Part shown: positions 17,516-26,135 of the stretch, piece by piece | How the letters are laid out: every line of letters begins with the position of its first letter | How positions within the stretch are numbered: the first letter of the stretch is position 1 | From: Mycolicibacterium anyangense | GTDB lineage: Bacteria > Actinomycetota > Actinomycetes > Mycobacteriales > Mycobacteriaceae | Length of the DNA stretch: 64,000 nucleotides | Direction of reading: 5' to 3' | Assembly (NCBI RefSeq): GCF_010731855.1 | Contig: NZ_AP022620.1 | Location: 124,001-188,000 of the forward strand | The notes under the pieces: model-generated | The model's database searches: none | What the model saw: only the letters and a program-made list of their open reading frames with translations | What the model was told of the DNA's origin: nothing | Translations under genes and position numbers: made by a program

Positions 17516-18522
17516 TTGCAGATCACCAAGTTCTGTTGCGCGAATGACACTTGGCCGATGCCGGGCAGCGTGAGCTCACCGTGCGAGCAGATGAACGTCG
17601 GCGTGGCAGGCTTGTCATCGATCAGGGTGTCGCGCACTCCCTGGATCAGGGACGGCACCAGCGACAGGCCGGCGATGATCGTCGGGGTCTGGGGCCACAT
17701 CCGTGCCGTCAGGTCATACATCGGCACGGTCTGGCCATCGAACAGACGCTCCAGATACTGCATGATGTGGGTGGTGTTGCGCAGCACCGGAAGTCCGACA
17801 TCGAGCGCGGACCGGAACTCCGCGGCCTTGGAGCCGAACTGCGTCAGAACGTCGTTGAGGACGGCGATGAGTCCGAACAGCTGCTGCGATTTGCCACCAA
17901 GGTCCTGGGAGATCGAACTGAGGTTTCTGATGATCGCGGTGATGACGGCCTTCCGGTCGGTGGCCAGTGTGGAGATGACGTCCAGGTCGTGCAGGAACGG
18001 TCCCACCCCGTTCTCGTCGCCCTGGATCAACTTCAGCAGGTTCTCGCCGAGCAGATTGAACTGGGCGGGGTCAACGGTCTGGAAGATCGGCCGAAAACCG
18101 TTGAACAGCTTGGCCACATCAAACGACGGGATAGTTTGTCCCACGGGGATGTCGCCTCCGGCGGGCAGGCGCTTGTCCGGTGTGGCGGGTTGGACGAGCT
18201 CCACATACCGCTGACCGATGAGGCTCTGATAGCGCACCGCCGCGACGGTGTTGGTGAACAGCGGCTGGTTGTCCTGCGCGGTGAAGTCGACTTTCGCGAT
18301 CCGCCCGTCAAGCCGGATGGTCTCGACCTTGCCGACCTGCACCCCGGAGATACGTACGTCATCGCCGACATACAGTCCCGAGACGTCGGTGAACGCCGCC
18401 GTGTAGCGGGACACCGTTCCGTTGATGGGTGAGCGCAGCGCGGTCACCACGATCAGCGTGCATACCACCGCGACCGCGCTGAAGATCGTCAACCACACCA
18501 ATGCCTTGCTGACACTTCTCAT
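17512..18522 (-). CDS. mceB: Mce-family protein MceB
   Basis: The 336-aa subunit carries an N-terminal helix (LVWLTIFSAVAVVCTLIVV) and a textbook MCE domain (AAFTDVSGLYVGDDVRISGVQVGKVETIRLDG, VRYQSLIGQRYVELV). A helical tail ends with two Cys (FICSHGEL and LVICK). The ATG overlaps the mceA stop. Confidence 0.94.
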   Translation of the reverse strand: MRSVSKALVWLTIFSAVAVVCTLIVVTALRSPINGTVSRYTAAFTDVSGLYVGDDVRISGVQVGKVETIRLDGRIAKVDFTAQDNQPLFTNTVAAVRYQSLIGQRYVELVQPATPDKRLPAGGDIPVGQTIPSFDVAKLFNGFRPIFQTVDPAQFNLLGENLLKLIQGDENGVGPFLHDLDVISTLATDRKAVITAIIRNLSSISQDLGGKSQQLFGLIAVLNDVLTQFGSKAAEFRSALDVGLPVLRNTTHIMQYLERLFDGQTVPMYDLTARMWPQTPTIIAGLSLVPSLIQGVRDTLIDDKPATPTFICSHGELTLPGIGQVSFAQQNLVICK

Positions 18523-19559
18523 CCGCCCGCTCCCGGCGGCGGTGCGGTGGCCGGTTCGAGTGCGGCCGGCAGTCCCGGCATGGTGTCCATGATGACCTCG
18601 ATCTGCAGCCGAACCTTCCCGTCGACCATCGGGAACGCGGCGCTGGTGCGGTCGATCAGGCCGGAGAGCCGGTCGTAGGCGGGGGCCAGGCTCCCCAGCA
18701 TGTACATGCGCGGGAGCAGAATGTTGCGCAGTGCGTCGGCCAGGGGGACGAGCCAGGAGATGTTGCGGGCGAATACCGCGTCGGTGTTGTAGAGCAGTTT
18801 GGCTGACTGGTCGAGGATCACGTTGATGCGCTGCACGCCCTCTGGCTGCGCCAAGAAGGACATGCCGTTGAGGAGTTCGTAGGCCAGGTTGATCAACGGC
18901 ACCGCGTCACTGGCCCCGTTGATCACCGAGGCGAACACCGAAAGGGATTGCGAGAACGGCACCGTCTGCGAATCCGCGAGCATCTTGGCCAGGTCGAAGA
19001 ATGAACGTGTCACCGGCTCGGTGAGATCCGAATGTCGGCTTACCACGGCGATGATGTGCTCGACGTCGGATGAGTCGATGATCTGACCGAGGCGCTGGCC
19101 CTGGCGCAGCAATCCGGTGATGGAAGTGGGCGGCACGTCGGAGTTGATCAGTAGTGTCTGGTCGGCTCGCAGCCTGGGGCCCGAGCCGGTGCTGACCAGT
19201 TCGACGGCCGCCAGGCCAAAGGTGTTGGATGACACGAACTTCGCGGTGGTGTCGGCAGCGAGCGCAGTGGCTTGGTCGGGCTCGAGTCGCAGTGTCATCT
19301 TCTGTTTGTTGTAGCCGGTGGTTTCCAGGCTGCCGACCGATCCGATGGACAGGCCGCGGAACTTGACCTCCGCGCCGGGGGTCAGCCCCTCGCCGAGGGT
19401 GTCGGCGATGACCGTCACGGTGAAGGTTTTGGTGTATCCGCCGGTTCCGAGCTGGTAGAGCCCGATCCCGGCGATGCCGAGGACCACCGCGGCGATGAGG
19501 CCGCGGAGGCGCAACGTGCGCATACTTGGCGCTCGCGAGCCTTGGTCAGCAGCGGGCAT
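18519..19559 (-). CDS. mceA: Mce-family protein MceA
   Basis: The start chosen is ATG 19559 (MPAADQGSRAP), two bases after the yrbEB stop. The frame is open much further upstream but overlaps yrbEB there. The 346-aa product has a membrane anchor (LRGLIAAVVLGIAGIGLYQL) and an MCE domain (TVIADTLGEGLTPGAEVKFRGLSIGSVGSLE, SSNTFGLAAVELVSTG). A helical region and a short Pro/Ala/Gly-rich tail follow. The MceA subunit starts the hexameric tunnel. Its sequence has no fadD5 or supAB neighbours, which argues against mce1 or mce4 identity. Confidence 0.93.
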   Translation of the reverse strand: MPAADQGSRAPSMRTLRLRGLIAAVVLGIAGIGLYQLGTGGYTKTFTVTVIADTLGEGLTPGAEVKFRGLSIGSVGSLETTGYNKQKMTLRLEPDQATALAADTTAKFVSSNTFGLAAVELVSTGSGPRLRADQTLLINSDVPPTSITGLLRQGQRLGQIIDSSDVEHIIAVVSRHSDLTEPVTRSFFDLAKMLADSQTVPFSQSLSVFASVINGASDAVPLINLAYELLNGMSFLAQPEGVQRINVILDQSAKLLYNTDAVFARNISWLVPLADALRNILLPRMYMLGSLAPAYDRLSGLIDRTSAAFPMVDGKVRLQIEVIMDTMPGLPAALEPATAPPPGAGG

Positions 19560-19561
19560 GG

Positions 19562-20422
19562 CTATCCAGAGATCCGAACCCCGGGGGTGTTGCCCCAGAA
19601 CAGCAAGGTGAGCACCATGTCGGCGGCTACGACGGTGACGATGCTGGCGCGGATGGCCCGCCCCGACGCCCGCCCGACACCTTCGGGTCCGCCTTCGGCG
19701 TAGTAACCGTGATAGCAGTGGATCGCGATGATCAAGGTGACGAAGATGGCCGCCTTGAGCACCGAGAAGACCACGTCCGACGGCTGCAGGAACGAGTCGA
19801 AGTAGTGGTAGTAGGTGCCCGAGGATTGCCCGTGCAGCACGTTGACCACCAGCACGCAGGACAGGTAGCTCAACGCCAGCGTCACGACGTACAGCGGAAC
19901 GATGGTCAGCATGCCGGCGATGACGCGCGTGGTCACCACGAACGGGATCGACCGGATGCCGAGTGCCTCCAGCGCGTCGATCTCCTCGGAAATCCGCATC
20001 GCCCCGATCTCGGCGGTCATCCGGCACCCGGCTTGGGCGGCGAACCCGATGCCGGCGATCATCGGTGCCATCTCGCGGGTGTTGGCGTAGGCGGAGACGA
20101 AGCCGGTCAGCGGGCCCATGCCGACCATGTCGAGGGCGCCGTAGCCTTCGATGCCCACCGAACCGCCGACTGCGGCGCCCATGAACACCAGCACGCCGAT
20201 CGTGCCGCCGCCGACGATCAATGACCCGTTGCCCCACATGATGTCCACCAGCAGCACCCCGGTCTGATGCCGGTAATGCTTGATGGTCGCGGGGATGGCG
20301 CCGAGCACCTGGGACAGGAATGTGACCTGGTGGCCCAGGCGCTGGATGATCGAGTCGCTTCGCCCGGCGACCCACAGGGGGGCTCGCAGGGGGGTGGGGA
20401 CATAGCGCGACGGTGTCGCCAT
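19562..20422 (-). CDS. yrbEB: Mce transporter permease YrbEB (MlaE family)
   Basis: The 286-aa permease starts at ATG 20422, overlapping the yrbEA stop. It contains the MlaE-family core: AGIGFAAQAGCRMTAEIGAMRISEEIDALEALGIRSI, the EExDAL(E)xLGI coupling-helix motif that contacts the ATPase. About five hydrophobic helices are visible. With YrbEA it forms the inner-membrane dimer of the Mce lipid ABC importer, energised by the ATPase Mkl, which is not in this window. Confidence 0.95.
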   Translation of the reverse strand: MATPSRYVPTPLRAPLWVAGRSDSIIQRLGHQVTFLSQVLGAIPATIKHYRHQTGVLLVDIMWGNGSLIVGGGTIGVLVFMGAAVGGSVGIEGYGALDMVGMGPLTGFVSAYANTREMAPMIAGIGFAAQAGCRMTAEIGAMRISEEIDALEALGIRSIPFVVTTRVIAGMLTIVPLYVVTLALSYLSCVLVVNVLHGQSSGTYYHYFDSFLQPSDVVFSVLKAAIFVTLIIAIHCYHGYYAEGGPEGVGRASGRAIRASIVTVVAADMVLTLLFWGNTPGVRISG

Positions 20423-21441
20423 CAGCCCACTCTCAGCGGCATCGACATCGACAAGCCTTGGGTGATCAGAAGATTCAGGCCGAACACGGCGACCACACCG
20501 ATGACGACTGACGCGTTGACCGCATCGGCCACACCGCGCGCACCGCCCCTGGTCTCCAGACCGCGCTGACATGCCACGAGGATCACCACGATGCCGAACA
20601 GCCAGGTCTTGATGACGGCCACCACGACGTCGGTGACGCTGGCGAACGAGGCGAACGAGGCGATGTAGCTGCCCGGAGTGCCGGACTGGAAGCCGACGTT
20701 GATCGCGTAACCGGCCGCCAATCCCATGAAGATGATGAAGGAACACAACACGGGTGCAACGAACACGATCGCCGCCAGGCGCGGGGTGACAAGTCGCTGA
20801 ATCGGATCGACGCCCATGACTCGCAGGGCGTCGACCTCTTCCCGGATGGTGCGGGTGCCCAGATCCGTGGCCACCGCTGAGCCGGCCGCCCCGCCCAGCA
20901 GCAGCGCCGCCACGATCGGGGCGCCCTGCCGGATCACGCCCAGACCACCGGCCGCGCCGGACACCGAGGAGGCGCCGACCTGGGAGATGAAGTTGCCGAC
21001 CTGCACCGCCACGATGACGCCGAACGGGATGGAGACCAACAGCGCCGGGATGGCCGTGACGCTGATGATGAACCACGCCTGATTGATCGTGTCGCGCCAC
21101 GGATGACGCAGCCGGATGAGGTCCTTGCCGAGGTGAGCGAAGGCCAGCACCCCGAGTTCGAAGAATCGGCCCAGCGTCTTCAGCGACGAGTCGAACTGGT
21201 TCAGGCCGTAGTGCAGCGGCCTGCCCAGCGGGCCGCGTAGCAACGTGGCGGCCAGTCCGGCGGCCGGCGTCGCTGCGGCGAGGCCGCCGGGGAGGCCGTC
21301 GGTGCGCTCGTCGTGGTCAGGGATGGTGACGTCGTTCGTCGCGACATCCAGGTCCACATCGACATCCACGTCGGTTTCGACGCAGGAAAGTGCAGTGCCT
21401 TCCGTCTCGGCCGCTGTTGCGTCATCGACACCTGCGGTCAA
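20422..21441 (-). CDS. yrbEA: Mce transporter permease YrbEA (MlaE family)
   Basis: The TTG at 21441 is taken as start because a perfect AAGGAGGT sits 8 bp upstream. The 339-aa product has an unusual hydrophilic N-terminal extension of about 75 residues, containing an acidic ETDVDVDVDLDVATND stretch. The MlaE domain then follows (HLGKDLIRLRHPWRDTINQAWFI, then GSAVATDLGTRTIREEVDALRVMGVDP with the EExDAL motif). It is the first gene of the operon. YrbEA and YrbEB make the membrane core of the importer. Confidence 0.92.
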   Translation of the reverse strand: MTAGVDDATAAETEGTALSCVETDVDVDVDLDVATNDVTIPDHDERTDGLPGGLAAATPAAGLAATLLRGPLGRPLHYGLNQFDSSLKTLGRFFELGVLAFAHLGKDLIRLRHPWRDTINQAWFIISVTAIPALLVSIPFGVIVAVQVGNFISQVGASSVSGAAGGLGVIRQGAPIVAALLLGGAAGSAVATDLGTRTIREEVDALRVMGVDPIQRLVTPRLAAIVFVAPVLCSFIIFMGLAAGYAINVGFQSGTPGSYIASFASFASVTDVVVAVIKTWLFGIVVILVACQRGLETRGGARGVADAVNASVVIGVVAVFGLNLLITQGLSMSMPLRVG

Positions 21442-21760
21442 CGGCCGGCACCTCCTTGAATGCGGTCACGCCTTCTCCCTGGCAACGACGCGAGCGTGTC
21501 GACGCGATCACCCGTACATCGGGGTATGTGCGTTCTAGCAGTGACAGCAAGCACCTGTTCATCGAAGCAATTGAGTGTGACGTAGGCCTCATTTGAGAGT
21601 CAAGCATCGGTACCGGTCGGCGTCATAAGCATGTGGACTAGGTGAAAGGTGGCTGTGAATGCTCGGCTGATCGGGACTGGCGGCCTCGGATCGCGGGTGC
21701 TGCCGCGGCCGCAATCGCCGCCGACTGCCACTGCCAGCGAAGTCGGCGATCCCGAGACGA
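21442..21760. other. Intergenic region upstream of the mce operon
   Basis: About 320 bp without a supportable gene. It holds the yrbEA ribosome-binding site at its left end and must contain the mce promoter. The stretch around 21510-21610 is less GC-rich than its surroundings (tatgtgcgttctagcagtg, then caattgagtgtgacg) and is the likeliest promoter or operator area, but no convincing -35/-10 pair or clean palindrome was identified. The reading frames here are shadows of the PGRS gene. Confidence 0.5.
21450..21457 (-). promoter_or_regulatory. Consensus Shine-Dalgarno for yrbEA
   Basis: AAGGAGGT on the minus strand, 8 bases before TTG 21441. It fixes a TTG as the start of the mce operon's first gene, since no ATG or GTG has a comparable site. 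Confidence 0.8.
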
Positions 21761-23218
21761 TCAGCTGGCGCCGCCGGTACCGCCGGAGCCGCCGGTACCA
21801 CCCGTACCGCCCTGACGTCCGCTCGCGGCATGGCCGCTCTGACCTGATTGGCCGGCGGTGCCGGTGGACCCGGATCCGCTGGTGCCGCCGGTACCTCCGG
21901 TGCCGCCTTGGCCGCCCGCGCCGCCGGTACCCGCCACCCCGGATCCGCCGCTGGTGCCCGGTGTGCCGGAGAGGAAGGAGCGCCCACCGGTACCGCCTTT
22001 GCCGCCTTGGCCGCCGTTACCACCGGTCCCGCCCGTCCCGCCTGCTCCACCGGTGCCGCCTGCGCCCGTGGTCCCGGTCGGGTACATGCTGGTGCCGCCG
22101 GTGCCTCCCGCGCCGCCCTGGCCACCGGTGGCGCCGGTCCCGCCATTCGCGCCGTTACCGCCCAGTCCGCCCTGTCCGCCGTTACCGCCGAACAGGCCGC
22201 CGCGGCCGCCGTTGCCACCGGCTCCGCCGTCACCGCCGTCGCCGCCGGCGGCACCCGTCCCGCCGGTCCCGCCGGTTCCGCCGTTGCCCGCGACGCCGGT
22301 CGTCGCCCAGGTGACGCCGCCGGTTCCGCCCTGTCCGCCGGAGGCCCCGGTTCCGCCGGTTCCACCGGTTCCACCGTCACCGCTGATCGCAGTTCCCGTG
22401 GAGCCGACGCTGGCCACCCCGCCGGTTCCGCCCTGGCCGCCGGGGCCACCGAACGCGCCCGCGCCGCCGGCTCCGCCATTGCCTCCAGTGGCGTTGCCGC
22501 TCAAGCTGAATGCCCATCCGCCGCCGCCGCCGGTTCCTCCGATGGGCGTCACGAACAAGAAGTTGTATTGTCCGCCCGGCGCGCCGGTTCCGCCCGCGCC
22601 GCCGATCTGATCCCCGATCCCACTCGACGACGTGCCCGAGCTGCCGACATAGGCGAAACTGCCGTTCGGCGTCGATGGGTTGACGCCCGCGGATCCCGGT
22701 ATGCCGTCTGCGCCGTTGCCGCCGTCGCCGCCGTTACCCCACAGCAGTCCGCCGTTGCCGCCACGGCCGCCGGCCTGGCCCAAGGTGTTGGCGTTGCCGC
22801 CGTTTCCGCCGTTTCCGAACAGGCCCGCGTCCCCGCCGGTGCCGCCGTTGGCCCCGTTGCCACCGTTGCCCCAGAGCAGGCCTCCGCGGCCGCCGTTGCA
22901 TGCTGAGCCGACGCAGTTCGCGGCCGCGTCGACGCCATCACCGATGAGCCCGAGGAAGGGGCCGTTGCTCGCCACGGCGAACGCCGTCGTGGCTCTGGCA
23001 GCGGCCACGGTGGTTGTCGGCATTGCTGTTTCGGCGGTCCGGGCCGAGTGGCCGGCGGTACACGAGCCGTGGGTGGTCACGACACAGCCGGGACTGGGCT
23101 GCGAAGGGGTGGCCGCAGCGGTGGCGGCCAGGAACAAACCGCCGCTGATCGCCGCAGCGCCCCAGAGCGCGGTCATGGTGAGGACACGAGGCAATGAATG
23201 CGATGTCCCGGGGGCCAC
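21761..23218 (-). CDS. Secreted PE-less PGRS protein, 485 aa
   Basis: The GTG at 23218 follows an excellent AAAGGAGG. The N-terminus is a Sec signal (VLTMTALWGAAAISGGLFLA, cleavage near ATA-ATPS) and not a PE domain. After a spacer of about 60 residues, the PGRS domain is entered through a Cys pair, CVGSACNGGRGGLLWGNGG, then runs as GGxGG/GNGG repeats to the C-terminus. A short non-repeat island lies near residues 180-235 (NFLFVTPIGG, WAFSLSGN). PGRS domains fold as glycine-rich polyproline-II sandwiches and are surface exposed. No effector domain follows, unlike in the toxin at 9815. The function is unknown. Confidence 0.85.
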   Translation of the reverse strand: MAPGTSHSLPRVLTMTALWGAAAISGGLFLAATAAATPSQPSPGCVVTTHGSCTAGHSARTAETAMPTTTVAAARATTAFAVASNGPFLGLIGDGVDAAANCVGSACNGGRGGLLWGNGGNGANGGTGGDAGLFGNGGNGGNANTLGQAGGRGGNGGLLWGNGGDGGNGADGIPGSAGVNPSTPNGSFAYVGSSGTSSSGIGDQIGGAGGTGAPGGQYNFLFVTPIGGTGGGGGWAFSLSGNATGGNGGAGGAGAFGGPGGQGGTGGVASVGSTGTAISGDGGTGGTGGTGASGGQGGTGGVTWATTGVAGNGGTGGTGGTGAAGGDGGDGGAGGNGGRGGLFGGNGGQGGLGGNGANGGTGATGGQGGAGGTGGTSMYPTGTTGAGGTGGAGGTGGTGGNGGQGGKGGTGGRSFLSGTPGTSGGSGVAGTGGAGGQGGTGGTGGTSGSGSTGTAGQSGQSGHAASGRQGGTGGTGGSGGTGGAS

Positions 23219-23450
23219 GCCCGCCTCCTTTCACGCATCATCCGCCCCGAAGTCGGGCGCCCCCGCGATTTCCGACGATCGTTACAGTATGTTGCGACAA
23301 GCCGTCTGCCTAGCGTTTCAGCAAATTATCTCGACGGCAATCAAATGGCCAGAAACCAGAGTTACTCGCGGTATCTGGTCAAAATGCGAAGTATGGTGCG
23401 CCTACGGCTAATTCATCAGACGTGGTTGAAGCATTGCGGTCACTGGCCAC

Positions 23451-23849
23451 ATGCGAAATGTAGACGCCGTGGTGTGTACTGCTGGGGTGGACGCCAATAC
23501 GCGGCTTGCGGCCGAACGCAATCGATTGGCCTTGGAGCGGACCTTGATGGCGTGGACGCGGACCAGCACCTCGCTGATCGCGTTCGGCTTCACGATCTAC
23601 CAGATTTTCCGGTACCTGTCGGAGAACGATCGTCTTCGCGACCCGTATGTCAGCCCGCAGATCTTCGGCTTCGCGATGATCGTCATCGGGCTGGCCGCGC
23701 TCATCCTCGGCTGGGTCCAGCACCGCCAGGAGTTGCGCGCGCTCAAGGTCGAGTTCGGCCCGATGCCGTATTCGATCGCCTCGATCGTGGCCGCCATGAT
23801 CGCCGGGCTGGGCCTGGTCGCCCTGCTCGGCGTGACGCTACGGATGTGA
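23451..23849 (+). CDS. DUF202 (YidH-family) membrane protein
   Basis: The 132-aa product has the DUF202 signature at its N-terminus (NTRLAAERNRLALERTLMAWTRTSTSLIAFGFTIYQI). Three membrane helices follow, the second FGFAMIVIGLAALILGW and the third IASIVAAMIAGLGLVALLGV. DUF202 proteins are short inner-membrane proteins of unknown biochemical role. ATG 23451 is used; GTGs shortly downstream are alternatives. It is divergent from the PGRS gene across 232 bp and convergent with the nitroreductase gene. Confidence 0.85.
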   Translation: MRNVDAVVCTAGVDANTRLAAERNRLALERTLMAWTRTSTSLIAFGFTIYQIFRYLSENDRLRDPYVSPQIFGFAMIVIGLAALILGWVQHRQELRALKVEFGPMPYSIASIVAAMIAGLGLVALLGVTLRM

Positions 23850-23856
23850 GCCGGAA

Positions 23857-24276
23857 TTACTCCAGCACGAAGACCGGGATCAGCCGGTCCGTCTTGGTCT
23901 GGTACTCGGCGTAGGGCGGGTAGGCCTCGACGGCCAGCTTCCACCAGTGCTCACGCTCGTCGCCGGATACCTCGCGGGCGGTCAGCGTGACCACCTTCTC
24001 GCCGTCCTGTGCCGTGACGGTCGGGTTGGACTTGACGTTGAAGTACCACGACGGATGTTCGGGGGCGCCGCCTTTGGACGCGACCATCGCGTAGCGGCCG
24101 TTCTCCTCGACGCGCATCAGCGGTACGTAGCGCTTCTTGCCGGACTTGGCGCCGGTCGTGGTGAACAGCACGACCGGGCGTTCCATGATGTGCACGCCGT
24201 CGGTGGTGCCCTGCTTGAGGATCTGTTCGGTCTGCTCGCGTACCCAGTCAGTCGGGCTCAGTTCTGCGTCACTCAT
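23857..24276 (-). CDS. F420-dependent nitroreductase-family protein (Ddn-like)
   Basis: The ATG at 24276 gives a 139-aa protein of the deazaflavin-dependent nitroreductase family. The diagnostic segments are VVLFTTTGAKSGKKRYVPLMRVEENGRYAMVASKGGAPEHPSWYFNVKSNPTV, matching the split-barrel cofactor-binding region of Ddn, and HWWKLAVEAYPPYAEYQTKTDRLIPVFVLE at the C-terminus. These enzymes bind F420 in the cytoplasm or at the membrane and reduce quinones or nitroaromatics. The natural substrate is not deducible. Confidence 0.92.
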   Translation of the reverse strand: MSDAELSPTDWVREQTEQILKQGTTDGVHIMERPVVLFTTTGAKSGKKRYVPLMRVEENGRYAMVASKGGAPEHPSWYFNVKSNPTVTAQDGEKVVTLTAREVSGDEREHWWKLAVEAYPPYAEYQTKTDRLIPVFVLE

Positions 24277-24322
24277 GGCCTGCTCAACTCCTGTCGTGTT
24301 TGTCGTATTCCCTCGTGGCGGA

Positions 24323-25144
24323 TCACGATGGTGGTGCGGTGCAATAGGTGCGCGGCGGCATGGTCCAGATGCGTTGCTTCGTGCCAGGTGGGCACAGATC
24401 GAAATCCGCCGCGTTAGCGCGTTTGACCACTCTGAAGGCGGCGGAAGTGGCGGTGCAGTCGACGGGCTCGAGTGTGTTGCCCCGATTGGGCTCTGTGGGC
24501 GTCGGGGTGCCGTGGATCGCCGCGTAGCACTGTCCGGTCTGAAGGTTGGGCAGGAAGCAGACGGTGTACTGATCGTTGGTCCAGCGTGCGAAGTCGGTAT
24601 CGTCGCGCTTGCCGTCCGGGCACTTCGCGTCCTGTATGCCCGCGCTGACGACTTCGAAGACACCATTTGTGTCGGTGCAGCTGATGATGTCGCTGGCGCC
24701 GATCGTGCCGGACGCCAAGGCCTCGCCGGTGATGCATTGCCCGACTTTGACTGGGGGAGTGAACTTTTCGGCCGCTGTGCGGTCGCCGACTCCGGTGGCT
24801 GCGCGGCCTGCGATTCCTATGAGGCTGAGGACGAGCAGGATGGATCCTGCGGTGATCAGACCCCGACCCGCGGTGGAGCGTGGAGGCGGCGGGGGCGGAT
24901 ACGGAAGCGGGTAGCCCGGCGGTGGGGGATAGCCGGGATAGCTCGGTGGCACGGGATGTCCTGGATACCCTGGAACGTAGGGCGGACGTGGCCGGTTGGC
25001 CTTCGACCGTTCGACCAGCCCTATGATCAGCAGGATCAACCCGAGGACGGGGAACACCAACGCTCCGACGACCATGCCGACGCGCAACGCCACGCTGTCG
25101 TAGGCAAGCAGCGCAGTCGAGGCCGAGTAGCTGAGCAGGGTCAC
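24323..25144 (-). CDS. Membrane protein with proline-rich linker and LppU-like domain
   Basis: The 273-aa protein has a first membrane helix (VGMVVGALVFPVLGLILLIIGLV), then a proline/tyrosine-rich segment (PPYVPGYPGHPVPPSYPG, ending in a PPPPPP tract) and a second helix (LITAGSILLVLSLIGIAG). A soluble C-terminal domain carries the Cys pattern VGQCI, IISCTD, DAKCPD, YTVCFLPNLQTGQCY, PVDCT, FDLCPPG. This pattern is shared with LppU and septum-formation domains. The soluble part should be extracytoplasmic with disulfides. Molecular role is unknown. Confidence 0.75.
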   Translation of the reverse strand: MTLLSYSASTALLAYDSVALRVGMVVGALVFPVLGLILLIIGLVERSKANRPRPPYVPGYPGHPVPPSYPGYPPPPGYPLPYPPPPPPRSTAGRGLITAGSILLVLSLIGIAGRAATGVGDRTAAEKFTPPVKVGQCITGEALASGTIGASDIISCTDTNGVFEVVSAGIQDAKCPDGKRDDTDFARWTNDQYTVCFLPNLQTGQCYAAIHGTPTPTEPNRGNTLEPVDCTATSAAFRVVKRANAADFDLCPPGTKQRIWTMPPRTYCTAPPS

Positions 25145-25184
25145 TGGTCGTTGACTCTAGTCCTGATCGGGTTAGCCTGCGGGC

Positions 25185-26135
25185 ATGACCGTTGATGTCA
25201 GGCGCATGCAGGTGGCAGTCCTCGACGACTACCAGAACGTCGCACACCGGATGGCCGACTGGACCCCGGTGACCGAGCGAGCCGACCTGACCGTCTTTAC
25301 CGATCACCTGGCGGATCCTGACGAGCTGGTGGCCCGGTTGTCCGGATTCGACGCCGTCATGGTGATGCGGGAGCGAACACCGTTGCCGCGTAGCATTATC
25401 GAGCGCCTTCCTAGATTGAAGATGATCGCGTCGACTGGACCGTTCAACGCCTCGATCGACATGGCTGCCGCGCAGGAGCGCGGCATCGTCGTCGGAACCA
25501 CCGGCGGCACCGTGGCCTCCACCGTCGAATTGACATGGGCGCTGATCCTGGCCGCGGCACGCAACCTGGTGGTCGAGAGCGGGTCGGTGCGCGGTGGCGG
25601 TTGGCAGACCTCGGTAGGTCGCGAGCTGTCCGGTCGCACGTTGGGTGTACTCGGGGTGGGGCGTATCGGTGCGCGGGTTGCCCGCATCGGTGAAGCCTTC
25701 GGCATGACGGTCATCGCGTGGAGCCGGAATCTCACGGTGGAGGCGGCAAGCCAGGCCGGTGCCACCCTGGTCACCAAGGACGAGCTGTTCGCCACCGCCG
25801 ACGTGCTGACCATCCACATGAAGCTCAGTGAACGTTCCACCGGCTTGGTCGGAGCAGCAGAGCTCGGTCAGATGAAGCCAACCGCCTTGCTGGTCAACAC
25901 CTCTCGCGGGCCAATCGTCGACGAGGCAGCTCTTGTCGACGCCTTGCGGTCCAGGACGATCGCCGGGGCGGCCCTCGACGTCTTCGATACCGAGCCGCTG
26001 CCGGCGGGCCATCCGTTGCGGACGCTCGACAACGTGCTGGCCACACCGCACATCGGCTATGTCTGCGACCGTCCGTATCGCATCTTCTTCCGCGATGCGG
26101 TCGCGGCGATCTCGAACTGGCTCGACGGTCAGTAG
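25185..26135 (+). CDS. D-2-hydroxyacid dehydrogenase family protein
   Basis: The 316-aa enzyme has the NAD-binding Rossmann motif LGVLGVGRIGARVARIGEAFGM near residue 150. The catalytic trio is in context: Arg in VNTSRGPIVDEAALVDAL, Glu in DVFDTEPLP and His in TPHIGYV. It is of the SerA/phosphoglycerate-dehydrogenase-like type but lacks the ACT regulatory domain, so it more likely reduces or oxidises another 2-hydroxyacid. ATG 25206 (MQVAVLDDYQNV) is an alternative start. Its 3' end overlaps the convergent amidohydrolase gene by 7 bp. Confidence 0.9.
   Translation: MTVDVRRMQVAVLDDYQNVAHRMADWTPVTERADLTVFTDHLADPDELVARLSGFDAVMVMRERTPLPRSIIERLPRLKMIASTGPFNASIDMAAAQERGIVVGTTGGTVASTVELTWALILAAARNLVVESGSVRGGGWQTSVGRELSGRTLGVLGVGRIGARVARIGEAFGMTVIAWSRNLTVEAASQAGATLVTKDELFATADVLTIHMKLSERSTGLVGAAELGQMKPTALLVNTSRGPIVDEAALVDALRSRTIAGAALDVFDTEPLPAGHPLRTLDNVLATPHIGYVCDRPYRIFFRDAVAAISNWLDGQ

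Noticed and set aside
21858..22610. Proline-rich PPVPP repeat protein on the plus strand
   Set aside because: It is the antisense translation of the PGRS glycine repeat; the minus-strand frame has the signal peptide and ribosome-binding site.
21761..23218. CRISPR-like or satellite repeats
   Set aside because: The periodicity is codon-based GGxGG coding repeat with variable units, not conserved repeats with unique spacers.
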